DNA from: Candidatus Omnitrophota bacterium
GTDB taxonomy: Bacteria; Omnitrophota; Gorgyraeia; Zapsychrales; Zapsychraceae
Reading direction: 5' to 3'
DNA: 7,597 nucleotides
Assembly (NCBI GenBank): GCA_029567025.1
Contig: JAKQLT010000065.1
Coordinates: 1-7,597, forward strand
Shown: positions 1 through 5,946 of the stretch, in pieces
How the letters are laid out: every line of letters starts with the position of its first letter
Position numbering within the stretch: position 1 is the stretch's first letter
Translations under genes and position numbers: made by a program
Notes under the pieces: generated by a model
The model's database searches: none
What the model saw: only the letters and a program-made list of their open reading frames with translations
Told to the model about the DNA's origin: nothing

Positions 1-247
1 AATGCCAATTAAGATCATTACCTAATTTTCTTTTCCAGATGATTTCTCTATTTCCATGAAAAGATTTATAATAATTCTCTAAATCTTCTACACTGATCAA
101 CGACGATCCGTTATCCCCATGTTTTCTCACTTTGCCATACTGAATAAGGTAAGAAATATTTGAGGTCGTTACCTCTCGCCTCAAAAATTCACTAGCCCAT
201 TCGCAGGCTTCTTTTATCGTCATTAATTCTACCTGACTTGATTTCAT
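1..247 (-). CDS. N-terminal fragment of a probable site-specific DNA methyltransferase (partial, runs off the left edge)
   Basis: This frame is open from an ATG at 247 to the window edge, giving 82 complete codons. The peptide starts MKSSQVELMTIKEACEWASE and continues with segments reading TSNISYLIQYGKVRKHGDNG and, near the edge, IIWKRKLGNDLNWH. I recognise this as the N-terminal specificity-like segment that precedes the catalytic domain in a family of site-specific DNA methyltransferases. The catalytic motifs (DPFxGSGT and the NPPY/DPPY type) would lie beyond the window, so activity cannot be judged. AAAGGGG sits seven bases before the ATG and supports this start; the in-frame ATG at 223 (MTIKEACEW) is an alternative. 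The gene follows the LexA-like repressor by 65 bases on the same strand and is probably co-transcribed with it. The identification rests on remembered family similarity, not a search. Confidence 0.6.
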   Translation of the reverse strand, partial: MKSSQVELMTIKEACEWASEFLRREVTTSNISYLIQYGKVRKHGDNGSSLISVEDLENYYKSFHGNREIIWKRKLGNDLNWH

Positions 248-312
248 TTATTCGCCCCTTTCATTCTTTTTATCACTCTTTAGGGGATAAGAGGAATGAT
301 TATTTTTTATTA

Positions 313-936
313 TTATATTTTCGGTATCGCTGTCACCACCACACCCTGCACCTGAAAATCTTTTGTTAATACAATTGGTTGATGCTTTTTATTTGTTGAT
401 CTCGGCCTTAAAACATATGTTTCTTTACCGATACGAAATTCTTTAATGGTCGCCTCATCATCGATTAAAGCCACCACGGTATCGCCGTTTTTTGCTACTG
501 TCTGCTGACGAACCAAAACCAAATCACCGTCATTAATCCCTTTTTGATCCATTGAATCGCCTTGGGCTTTAAGCAAAAAATATCGATGCGGTGGCCGGGC
601 TAATTTTGTGCTAACCGGAATCCTCGCTTGAATATTTTCCTCTGCCAAAATCGGTGCGCCGCAAGCTACAATCCCTACCAAAGGAACGTCCACTGTTTGA
701 GCGCGTGTAGTATCATCTCCCAAACTTTTAACAAACTGTAAATTACCGTCTTCTTTACGGCGTAATGCGCCCTTCTTAACGAGTTTATCAACAATAAGCG
801 ATGCTGACCGAGGAGAACGATATCCCAGAGAGGACATTAATTCTCGCATGGAAGGAATACGACCGACATGCATGAGGGAATTACGAATTTCGCGGATGGC
901 TTCTAATTCTTTATTGGTGACTGCTGCTGCTTGCAT
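313..936 (-). CDS. lexA: LexA-like self-cleaving SOS repressor (HTH + S24 peptidase)
   Basis: This 207-residue protein has LexA length and layout. An N-terminal winged helix-turn-helix occupies about residues 6-68, with the turn and recognition helix at LGYRSPRSASLIVDKL. A linker leads to an S24 peptidase domain at about 83-205. The cleavage site is Cys92-Gly93 in VACGAPILAEE. The catalytic serine is Ser128 (GDSM) and the lysine Lys165 (EATIKEF). Their 37-residue spacing equals that of E. coli LexA (Ser119, Lys156). Most LexA proteins cleave at Ala-Gly; Cys-Gly is the UmuD type. In the recognition helix, the positions matching the E. coli DNA contacts Asn41, Ala42, Glu44 and Glu45 are Arg43, Ser44, Ser46 and Leu47, so a different operator is expected. 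No Shine-Dalgarno precedes the ATG, but a promoter and palindrome abut it. It could be the genome's SOS LexA or a dedicated repressor of the neighbouring methyltransferase module. Confidence 0.88.
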   Translation of the reverse strand: MQAAAVTNKELEAIREIRNSLMHVGRIPSMRELMSSLGYRSPRSASLIVDKLVKKGALRRKEDGNLQFVKSLGDDTTRAQTVDVPLVGIVACGAPILAEENIQARIPVSTKLARPPHRYFLLKAQGDSMDQKGINDGDLVLVRQQTVAKNGDTVVALIDDEATIKEFRIGKETYVLRPRSTNKKHQPIVLTKDFQVQGVVVTAIPKI

Positions 937-953
937 GTATACACTATTATACA
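936..953 (-). promoter_or_regulatory. Candidate LexA-like operator, palindrome TGTATA-N6-TATACA
   Basis: The minus strand reads TGTATAATAGTGTATACA, with perfect 6-base arms around a 6-base spacer. It covers the -10 hexamer and ends on the A of the repressor's ATG. A bound dimer here would block RNA polymerase, as expected for autoregulation. The arms resemble half of the E. coli SOS box (TGTATATATATACA), but the half-sites lie four bases further apart. The symmetry is seen directly; LexA binding is inferred. Confidence 0.5.
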
Positions 954-971
954 GAAAAGATACTTTGTCAA
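943..971 (-). promoter_or_regulatory. Promoter of the LexA-like gene
   Basis: On the minus strand, TTGACA (971-966) matches the sigma-70 -35 consensus perfectly and TATAAT (951-946) matches the -10 perfectly. Their spacer is only 14 bases, short of the usual 16-18. With a 17-base spacer the -10 would be AATAGT (948-943), a 4/6 match. Either choice puts the transcription start within a few bases of the ATG at 936, so the mRNA should be leaderless or nearly so, which fits the missing Shine-Dalgarno. Confidence 0.6.
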
Positions 972-1036
972 TAAAAATTTTCTATACTTAACACGCCTCT
1001 TTTTCTTCCAAATTCGATAAGACGGATGCCCCCGTT

Positions 1037-1080
1037 AAAAATAAAAAATCCTCCAGTCCATTTTTTATGCTGAGATTTTT
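1037..1080 (-). terminator. Candidate intrinsic terminator after the seven-gene operon
   Basis: Read on the minus strand, AAAAATCTCAG (1080-1070) can pair with CTGGAGGATTTTT (1056-1044), leaving two single-G bulges and a 13-base loop. The 3' arm runs into a T-rich tail to 1037. It lies 16 bases past the stop of the PPOX gene, before the repressor promoter. The stem is mostly A-T, so the call is tentative. Confidence 0.35.
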
Positions 1081-1095
1081 CAAGGGATTTCTTTC

Positions 1096-1560
1096 TTATA
1101 CCTTTTCTCTCTGCACTTTACCGTTGGAGGTAATTTCCACCACTTCTTCAATTTTCACTTTAAAAACAACGCCTTTTTTCGGAAAAGAAAATTCAAAATG
1201 GCTGTGTTTTTTTCCGCGCTGAATGCCTTCGACAATACGCTTGACTGTTAAAGAAACTTCACGACTTTTTATATCTTTAAGTATCGCATCAAATTCCTCT
1301 CTAGATGTTAAAAGATCAACCGAACCATTAACCTGATAGCCAATCAAATGCTCAAAATCTATAAAAGAAATGGATGCAAAAGGATTAACTTTTAAATTTT
1401 GCCAAGTTTTTCCGACAACATAGTCCGCCAAATAAATAAAATCCCTGTCTATTTTTATCAACAATTTCGGCGCGACATTGGGCTTGGCGTCTAAATTAGA
1501 GGTTGCCACAAGAACAAATTCTTTAGTCTTTAATAATTTATTAATAGCGTCGATAAGCAT
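1096..1560 (-). CDS. Pyridoxamine 5'-phosphate oxidase (PPOX) family flavin-binding split-barrel protein
   Basis: This 154-residue protein starts at the ATG at 1560 (MLIDAINKLLKTKEFVLVAT). A longer reading from 1623 would overlap the upstream EamA gene by 55 bases and add a segment with no family match, so I reject it. The segment LVATSNLDAKPNVAPKLLIKI, followed by FIYLADYVVGKTWQNLKVNP and FASISFIDF, is the pattern of the FMN-binding split barrel: strand, Gly/Lys-Thr loop near residues 50-52, strand. The family includes small cytosolic flavoproteins with reductase or oxidase roles, many of unknown substrate. Length is close to other stand-alone PPOX proteins; nothing ties it to vitamin B6 synthesis. 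It begins 8 bases after the EamA stop with only a weak AAGAA ribosome site, so translation may be coupled. It is the last gene of the run. Confidence 0.75.
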   Translation of the reverse strand: MLIDAINKLLKTKEFVLVATSNLDAKPNVAPKLLIKIDRDFIYLADYVVGKTWQNLKVNPFASISFIDFEHLIGYQVNGSVDLLTSREEFDAILKDIKSREVSLTVKRIVEGIQRGKKHSHFEFSFPKKGVVFKVKIEEVVEITSNGKVQREKV

Positions 1561-1568
1561 AACTATTC

Positions 1569-1991
1569 TTATTTGAAAATAATAATAAGCGTTCCAGCCA
1601 CAATAAAAAAGGAACCGACCCATTCATAAAAACTTAAACGCTCGCCTAAAAATAAAACAGATAAAAGAATCACAAATGCTAAACTTAATTTATCAATAGG
1701 CGCGACTAAAGACGCCGGCCCGGTTTTTAACGCGCGATAATAACACATCCACGAAAGCCCTGTGGCCAGCCCAGAAAGCACCAAAAAAATTAAACTTTTA
1801 CGATTCAAAAGAAATGGGTTTTGCCATTCCTTGCGGACAAAAACCAATATCGCTAAAAAAATAATAATAACCATGGTGCGAATAAGCGTGGCTAAATTCG
1901 ACGAAATATCTTTAACGCCGACTTTAGCTAAAACAGCCGTTAATCCGGCAAAAAACGCCGAACCTAAAGCGAACAATTTCCAATCTAACAT
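1569..1991 (-). CDS. One-domain EamA/DMT-family transporter
   Basis: This 140-residue integral membrane protein starts at MLDWKLFALGSAFFAGLTAV. I see five hydrophobic segments at about residues 5-24, 33-53, 66-86, 94-114 and 121-139. The signatures are LAKVGVKDISSNLATLIRT near the start and SGLATGLSWMCYYRALKTGP with APIDKLS in the second half. These mark the half-length EamA family. Most drug/metabolite transporters have two EamA repeats and ten helices; single-repeat members of about 140 residues are thought to work as dimers. The substrate cannot be read from the sequence. An in-frame ATG at 2039 would overlap the ferritin-like gene and has no ribosome site, whereas AAAGGAG precedes the chosen ATG. 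The gene follows the ferritin-like gene by 22 bases and precedes the PPOX gene by 8. Confidence 0.85.
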   Translation of the reverse strand: MLDWKLFALGSAFFAGLTAVLAKVGVKDISSNLATLIRTMVIIIFLAILVFVRKEWQNPFLLNRKSLIFLVLSGLATGLSWMCYYRALKTGPASLVAPIDKLSLAFVILLSVLFLGERLSFYEWVGSFFIVAGTLIIIFK

Positions 1992-1996
1992 ATCAT

Positions 1997-2003
1997 CTCC
2001 TTT
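1997..2003 (-). promoter_or_regulatory. Shine-Dalgarno that fixes the EamA start
   Basis: The minus strand carries AAAGGAG five bases before the ATG at 1991, inside the 22-base gap after the ferritin-like stop. It decides the start in favour of MLDWKLF over the upstream in-frame ATG at 2039. Confidence 0.8.
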
Positions 2004-2013
2004 ATGGCTTTCT

Positions 2014-2493
2014 TTAAACAGGAAGTTTTTGAGAAGCATTTATTAACATCTCTAAATGTTTTTCTTCTTCTTTAATAATTTTTGAAATAGCATCATGAAA
2101 AATATTGGAAAATGATTTAGATATTTCCACATACGTGCGTATGGATTCCTTTTCTAAATTAATCGCTATATTAAGAACTTCTTTCAAATTAAGATTGTTT
2201 AAAGAAACGCTATCGAAACTTAAAGCTTTTTGTTTAATTTTGTCTAATTGATTTTTTAAGATTTCCCGCACGTCAATAACATAATCATACGGTTCATCGC
2301 TTAACTTTATGGCTTTTGCAATCTCTAAAAATTTAACCCGATGCTCGGCTTCTTGGACGGATAAAAAACCAAGGACTTCTTGAATTCTTTTATCCTCCGT
2401 TAAATCTTTCAGCCGTCTATAAAAAGTAATTCCTGCGGCTTCGACGTCCATGGCCATTTCAGCAATTTGACTCGGTAAAAAAATATAACCCAT
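2014..2493 (-). CDS. Ferritin-like / rubrerythrin-domain diiron protein
   Basis: This 159-residue, all-helical protein has the four-helix-bundle ligand pattern of the ferritin-like superfamily. Candidate iron ligands are Glu18 (DVEAAGITFYRRL), Glu48-x-x-His51 (QEAEH), Glu114 (LEKESIRTYVEI) and Glu143-x-x-His146 (EEEKH). The two carboxylate/ExxH halves suggest an intact diiron site. It lacks the C-terminal rubredoxin domain of classical rubrerythrin, and there is no signal peptide, so it should be cytosolic. Relatives reduce peroxide or handle iron; which of these applies here is not visible. Its ATG shares one base with the cstA stop (TAATG), and AGGAGG lies six bases upstream inside the last cstA codons, so translation is probably coupled to cstA. 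The EamA gene follows after 22 bases. Confidence 0.82.
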   Translation of the reverse strand: MGYIFLPSQIAEMAMDVEAAGITFYRRLKDLTEDKRIQEVLGFLSVQEAEHRVKFLEIAKAIKLSDEPYDYVIDVREILKNQLDKIKQKALSFDSVSLNNLNLKEVLNIAINLEKESIRTYVEISKSFSNIFHDAISKIIKEEEKHLEMLINASQKLPV

Positions 2494-2505
2494 TATTTTC
2501 CTCCT
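2493..2505 (-). promoter_or_regulatory. Coupled stop/start (TAATG) with internal Shine-Dalgarno
   Basis: AGGAGG (2505-2500) lies within the Lys-Gly-Gly-Lys codons that end cstA, six bases before the ferritin-like ATG, which overlaps the cstA TAA by one base. This arrangement favours reinitiation by ribosomes finishing cstA and suggests linked output of the two proteins. Confidence 0.75.
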
Positions 2506-4145
2506 TTAAAATGTAAAAACTGCTTAAAATATTCTTTGGCCTGAAAAATTTCTATCGCCTCGACAATCAAAATAATCGCTAAAAGCAATAAACTCCCGCC
2601 TATAATTCCTAAAACGCTTAATTTGTATTGACACACTAAAATAAATAAAGCGTAAGAAGTCATTGCCACCATAAAAACCATCGGTAAAACCACGAACCAA
2701 ATGGGTTTTCCTTTCTTCTTAAGCCAAACAGCGACCACCATAAGAGCCAATCCCGCCAATAATTGATTCGTCGCTCCAAAAATAGGCCAAATAATTTTCC
2801 ACGCCGGAACAATATTCCCGCTGGCATCTTTTAAATTAATTAAAACAAATATTGTCGGCAAAGACAAGGTAATAAAAGTTGAAAAATAACGATAATTCTT
2901 ATTATTCCAATTAAAAAACTCTTGAAAAATATAACGCGCCAATCTCGTTGTTGTATCAAGGGTGGTTAAAATAAAGGTGGCTAAAGCTAAAACACCGAAA
3001 GACATCCCAAATTTTTCAGGGACACCAAAGACCGAAAGAAATTTTGCCATCCCGTTTCCATAAATAGCCAAAGGAACTTTTTTCGTCAAAGGATCATTAA
3101 AATCAAGCATCATAATAACACTTAAAGCAATGACAGCAACCAATCCTTCAATTAACATGCCTCCATATCCAATAGGCAAAGCATGCGTTTCTTCTTTAAT
3201 TTGTTTAGACGACGTGCCGCTGGCGACAATCGAATGAAATCCACTAATAGCCCCGCAAGCGACTGTGACGAATAAAATCGGGAACATCGGTCCTATTTCA
3301 GGTGAAACCCAACCGGTAAACGCGGGATATTTTAAAGAAAACCCGCCTAATAATATGCCACAAAACCCTCCTAAAATAGAACCGTAAAGTAAAAAACTGG
3401 AAAGATAATCTCGAGGCTGAAGCAACATCCAAACAGGCATAACCGAAGCCATAAAACAATAAATCATTAATAAAATCGACCATGTTTTCGTCACATCTCC
3501 CCCAAAAACAGGCGTAATCTTAAGGGGCCATTCTTGCCCTAACCAAACACTTAAAAAAATTAATGGAACAAAAATCAAAGAAGCTAAGGAAATCTTTATT
3601 TTGAATCGATAAATAGCCATCCCAAATCCAACGGCCAATATCATAAATAAAATAGATGATGTCGCAACTCCGGCATCAGCTTTAAAAGTTGTTGCTGTCA
3701 AGTCCGCAAAGACCGTCAAAACATAGATTAACGTAAACCAAATAAAAACAAGCATCAGCCGATAAGCGCGCTGAGACATATAAAGACGGGCGATTTCAGC
3801 AATGGATTTTCCGCGATTGCGGATAGAAATAACTAAATTAGAAAAATCATGAACGCCACCGATAAAAATAGCTCCAATGATAATCCATAGCCAGACCGGT
3901 AACCAACCAAACGCTAAACCAGCGATAATCGGGCCTAAGACAGGCCCAGCGCCGGCAATCGATGAAAAATGATGACCGAATAAAACAGGGGCGGGCGACG
4001 GGACAAAATCAACGCCATCATAAAGCGTTTGAGATGGAGTAAGATTTTTTTTATTAAGATCAAAAAAACGCGCCAAAAATCCGCCGTATTTCCAATACGC
4101 TAAGCTAAACAAAAAACAAGCTGTGATAAAAATAATCGTAACCAT
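2493..4145 (-). CDS. cstA: CstA-family carbon-starvation transporter
   Basis: This 550-residue polytopic inner-membrane protein carries the CstA signature at about residues 57-120: GHHFSSIAGAGPVLGPIIAG, then GAIFIGGVHDFSNLVIS and RGKSIAEIAR. Other conserved stretches are CGAISGFHSIVASGTSSKQI (298-316), LTTLDTTTRLARYIFQE (393-409) and the C-terminal IWPIFGATNQLLAGLAL (452-468). I estimate about 15 hydrophobic segments. E. coli CstA and BtsT (about 700 residues) import pyruvate, and CstA was first linked to peptide use during starvation; shorter forms near 500-600 residues are common elsewhere, so this is not a truncation. The substrate here is likely pyruvate or peptides but is not proven. The start at 4145 has no clear Shine-Dalgarno and lies 27 bases after the cyclase stop. 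No BtsS/BtsR-type sensor pair is in view; the upstream diguanylate cyclase may be the regulatory link. Confidence 0.93.
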   Translation of the reverse strand: MVTIIFITACFLFSLAYWKYGGFLARFFDLNKKNLTPSQTLYDGVDFVPSPAPVLFGHHFSSIAGAGPVLGPIIAGLAFGWLPVWLWIIIGAIFIGGVHDFSNLVISIRNRGKSIAEIARLYMSQRAYRLMLVFIWFTLIYVLTVFADLTATTFKADAGVATSSILFMILAVGFGMAIYRFKIKISLASLIFVPLIFLSVWLGQEWPLKITPVFGGDVTKTWSILLMIYCFMASVMPVWMLLQPRDYLSSFLLYGSILGGFCGILLGGFSLKYPAFTGWVSPEIGPMFPILFVTVACGAISGFHSIVASGTSSKQIKEETHALPIGYGGMLIEGLVAVIALSVIMMLDFNDPLTKKVPLAIYGNGMAKFLSVFGVPEKFGMSFGVLALATFILTTLDTTTRLARYIFQEFFNWNNKNYRYFSTFITLSLPTIFVLINLKDASGNIVPAWKIIWPIFGATNQLLAGLALMVVAVWLKKKGKPIWFVVLPMVFMVAMTSYALFILVCQYKLSVLGIIGGSLLLLAIILIVEAIEIFQAKEYFKQFLHFKGGK

Positions 4146-4172
4146 AAAAAGTATTTGTTATTTAACACATTT

Positions 4173-5084
4173 TTATAAAACTCTCAAACTATTGCGTCCG
4201 GACCGCTTAGCCCGATAAAGAGCCTGATCCGCCCGCTTAAAAACATCGTCTGGAAAATCCTCAGGATAAACTTTCGTTAATCCGATACTAACCGTCAACC
4301 GATGACCTTTCATAACAGGCCATCTTTTTTCTCCTACAGCTCGTCGAATTCTTTCTAAAACAATCCTGGCATTTTGAGATGGAGTATTTTTCAAAAGAAG
4401 AACAAATTCTTCCCCGCCATAACGCCCGATACAATCGGTAGGACGCAAATTCTGTCTTAAAAGGGCCGCTAAATTTCTTAAAACCGCATCACCGGTTTGA
4501 TGACCATAACGATCATTGATCTCTTTAAAATAATCCACATCCATAACCGCGACACTTAACTCTTCGCCAAATTTTTTGGCCTTCTTCATTTCTTGCCCCA
4601 ATCGTTTTAAAATATCACGTCGATTAGATAAAGATGTTAAAGGATCGATCTGGGCTAAAACCTTCGCTCTATCGCGTTGTCTTTGAATCCGTTCATAAAT
4701 AGACGCATCACGAAAAATCTCCACCGCTCCCACAATACGTCCCGCATGCTTAATAGGACCGGTACGAATATCTACAGGGAGCCTTACACCGTCTTTTCGT
4801 CTTAAATAAACCCGCTTAGCATAACGATGATTATTTTTAATAGATTGCGTTAATGGACATTCCTGTAAACATAGCTGTCGCCCTTTTTCATCAGTATGCA
4901 TCAGAAAATTATCGTGACAAAATTTATTAAGGACTGCTCGTGCAGAATAGCCCGTAATTTTTTCAGCTTGTTTATTCCAAAAAAGAATTTGCCGCTCATT
5001 ATTCACAAAATACACACCATCATAAAGCTGATGAACGATATTCTTAAAAATTGAATCGGATAACTCCTGAAGAACTCTTTTCAT
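4173..5084 (-). CDS. PAS-GGDEF diguanylate cyclase
   Basis: This 303-residue protein joins an N-terminal PAS sensor (about residues 10-128) to a GGDEF domain (about 140-303). The linker ends in the usual DPLTSLSNRR (147-156). Active-site features are present: metal ligand Asp182 (MDVDYFKEIND) and the signature Gly223-Gly-Glu-Glu-Phe227. An RxxD I-site, Arg214-Pro-Thr-Asp217, sits five residues before it, so an active cyclase limited by its own c-di-GMP is expected. The PAS domain has FWNKQAEKITGYSARAV and, unusually, a Cys/His cluster: Cys56-His57, Cys72 and Cys76 (LCLQECPL). This could bind a metal or sense redox state. No membrane helix is evident, so it is likely cytosolic. The start at 5084 has only a weak ribosome site, 14 bases after the mscS stop. 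No c-di-GMP phosphodiesterase or PilZ protein is nearby. Confidence 0.93.
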   Translation of the reverse strand: MKRVLQELSDSIFKNIVHQLYDGVYFVNNERQILFWNKQAEKITGYSARAVLNKFCHDNFLMHTDEKGRQLCLQECPLTQSIKNNHRYAKRVYLRRKDGVRLPVDIRTGPIKHAGRIVGAVEIFRDASIYERIQRQRDRAKVLAQIDPLTSLSNRRDILKRLGQEMKKAKKFGEELSVAVMDVDYFKEINDRYGHQTGDAVLRNLAALLRQNLRPTDCIGRYGGEEFVLLLKNTPSQNARIVLERIRRAVGEKRWPVMKGHRLTVSIGLTKVYPEDFPDDVFKRADQALYRAKRSGRNSLRVL

Positions 5085-5098
5085 AATAAAAAATTTTC

Positions 5099-5908
5099 TT
5101 ATTTATTTTCATATACATGCACATCGCGTTGCGGGAAAGGAATGGTTAGGCCCGCTTTTTCCAAAGCTAATTTACCTTGTTCAACAACAGAAAAACGCAC
5201 ATCCCAATAATCCGACGGCTTAACCCAAGGACGGCACACCAAATTAACACTGCTGTCGGCTAATTCGGAAACCGCAACGACGGGTGCGGGCTCTTTTAAA
5301 ACGCGCGGATCATTGACTAAAACCTGCATCAACGCTTCTTTCGCTTTTTTCATATCATCCCCATACGAAATGCTAAAAACCAAATCAATCCTGCGTTTCT
5401 CAATCGCAGAAAAATTAGTCACATTATCGCCCGTGATTTTAGAATTCGGCACTATTTCTCGACGATTATCAGGCGCGTTAAGAATCGTATTAAAAATTTG
5501 GATTTCCTCAACTGTGCCCATGGTCCCAGCCGCAGCAATAAAATCCCCAACCTTAAAAGGACGAAAAAGAATAATGAGAATCCCAGATGCAAAATTCGAT
5601 AAAGAACCTTGTAACGCCAAACCAACGGCTAAGCCTGCCGCACCTAAAATCGCGATTAACGATGTTGTTTCAACCCCGACTTTATTCAAAGCCGCCAAAC
5701 ACACAAAAACAAATAATACCCAATAAACAATATTACGAGTAAAAACTGCTAAGGTCTTTTCAATCTTTGACTGCTCCATCAATTTTCCGACAAAATTCGC
5801 CAACAAATGAGCGGCCCAGCGCCCTATAAGAAAAATAAAAATCGCCGCAAATAAACTAAATCCATTTTTTATTAAAACATCTAAGACTTTCTCCAACATC
5901 CCTTGCAT
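5099..5908 (-). CDS. mscS: MscS-family small-conductance mechanosensitive channel
   Basis: This 269-residue inner-membrane protein matches E. coli MscS (286 residues) along its length. Three transmembrane helices lie at about residues 13-40, 56-75 and 82-115. The third is the pore helix, with the glycine/alanine pattern ILGAAGLAVGLALQGSLSNF followed by ILFRPFKVGDF. The cytoplasmic beta domain follows (GTVEEIQIFNTIL, NRREIVPNSKITGDNVTNFS), then the alpha/beta C-terminal domain ending near IPFPQRDVHVY. Such channels open under membrane tension and release solutes during osmotic down-shock. AAAGGAG lies seven bases before the ATG at 5908 and supports that start; Met4 is a possible alternative. 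The gene sits 37 bases after the AsmA-like stop and 14 before the cyclase start, inside the operon. No N-terminal extension or cyclic-nucleotide domain is present. Confidence 0.94.
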   Translation of the reverse strand: MQGMLEKVLDVLIKNGFSLFAAIFIFLIGRWAAHLLANFVGKLMEQSKIEKTLAVFTRNIVYWVLFVFVCLAALNKVGVETTSLIAILGAAGLAVGLALQGSLSNFASGILIILFRPFKVGDFIAAAGTMGTVEEIQIFNTILNAPDNRREIVPNSKITGDNVTNFSAIEKRRIDLVFSISYGDDMKKAKEALMQVLVNDPRVLKEPAPVVAVSELADSSVNLVCRPWVKPSDYWDVRFSVVEQGKLALEKAGLTIPFPQRDVHVYENK

Positions 5909-5946
5909 AATATAACTCCTTTCTTTTTAAATAAAAACGCCTTCGC

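Noticed and set aside
255..286. CCCCT/AGGGG inverted repeat that could hide the methyltransferase Shine-Dalgarno
   Set aside because: The stem is only five base pairs around a 22-base loop in A-rich sequence, so chance is the simpler explanation.
988..1083. Minus-strand 31-codon frame from TTG (LKNLSIKNGLEDFLFLTGAS...) between the PPOX and repressor genes
   Set aside because: It needs a TTG start with no ribosome site and overlaps the terminator-like hairpin. A GGAGG inside it is not followed by a usable start codon. Too little to call a gene.
1762..2046. Plus-strand open frame opposite the EamA gene
   Set aside because: It lies antisense to a clear EamA transporter and reads as a Lys/Asn-rich shadow with no family features.
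3298..3483. 61-codon minus-strand frame inside cstA in another phase
   Set aside because: It is wholly nested in cstA, whose own frame shows strong family motifs throughout this stretch.
5313..5726. Plus-strand open frame of 137 codons opposite mscS
   Set aside because: It is antisense to a well-supported MscS gene and has no recognisable domain; it is a shadow frame.
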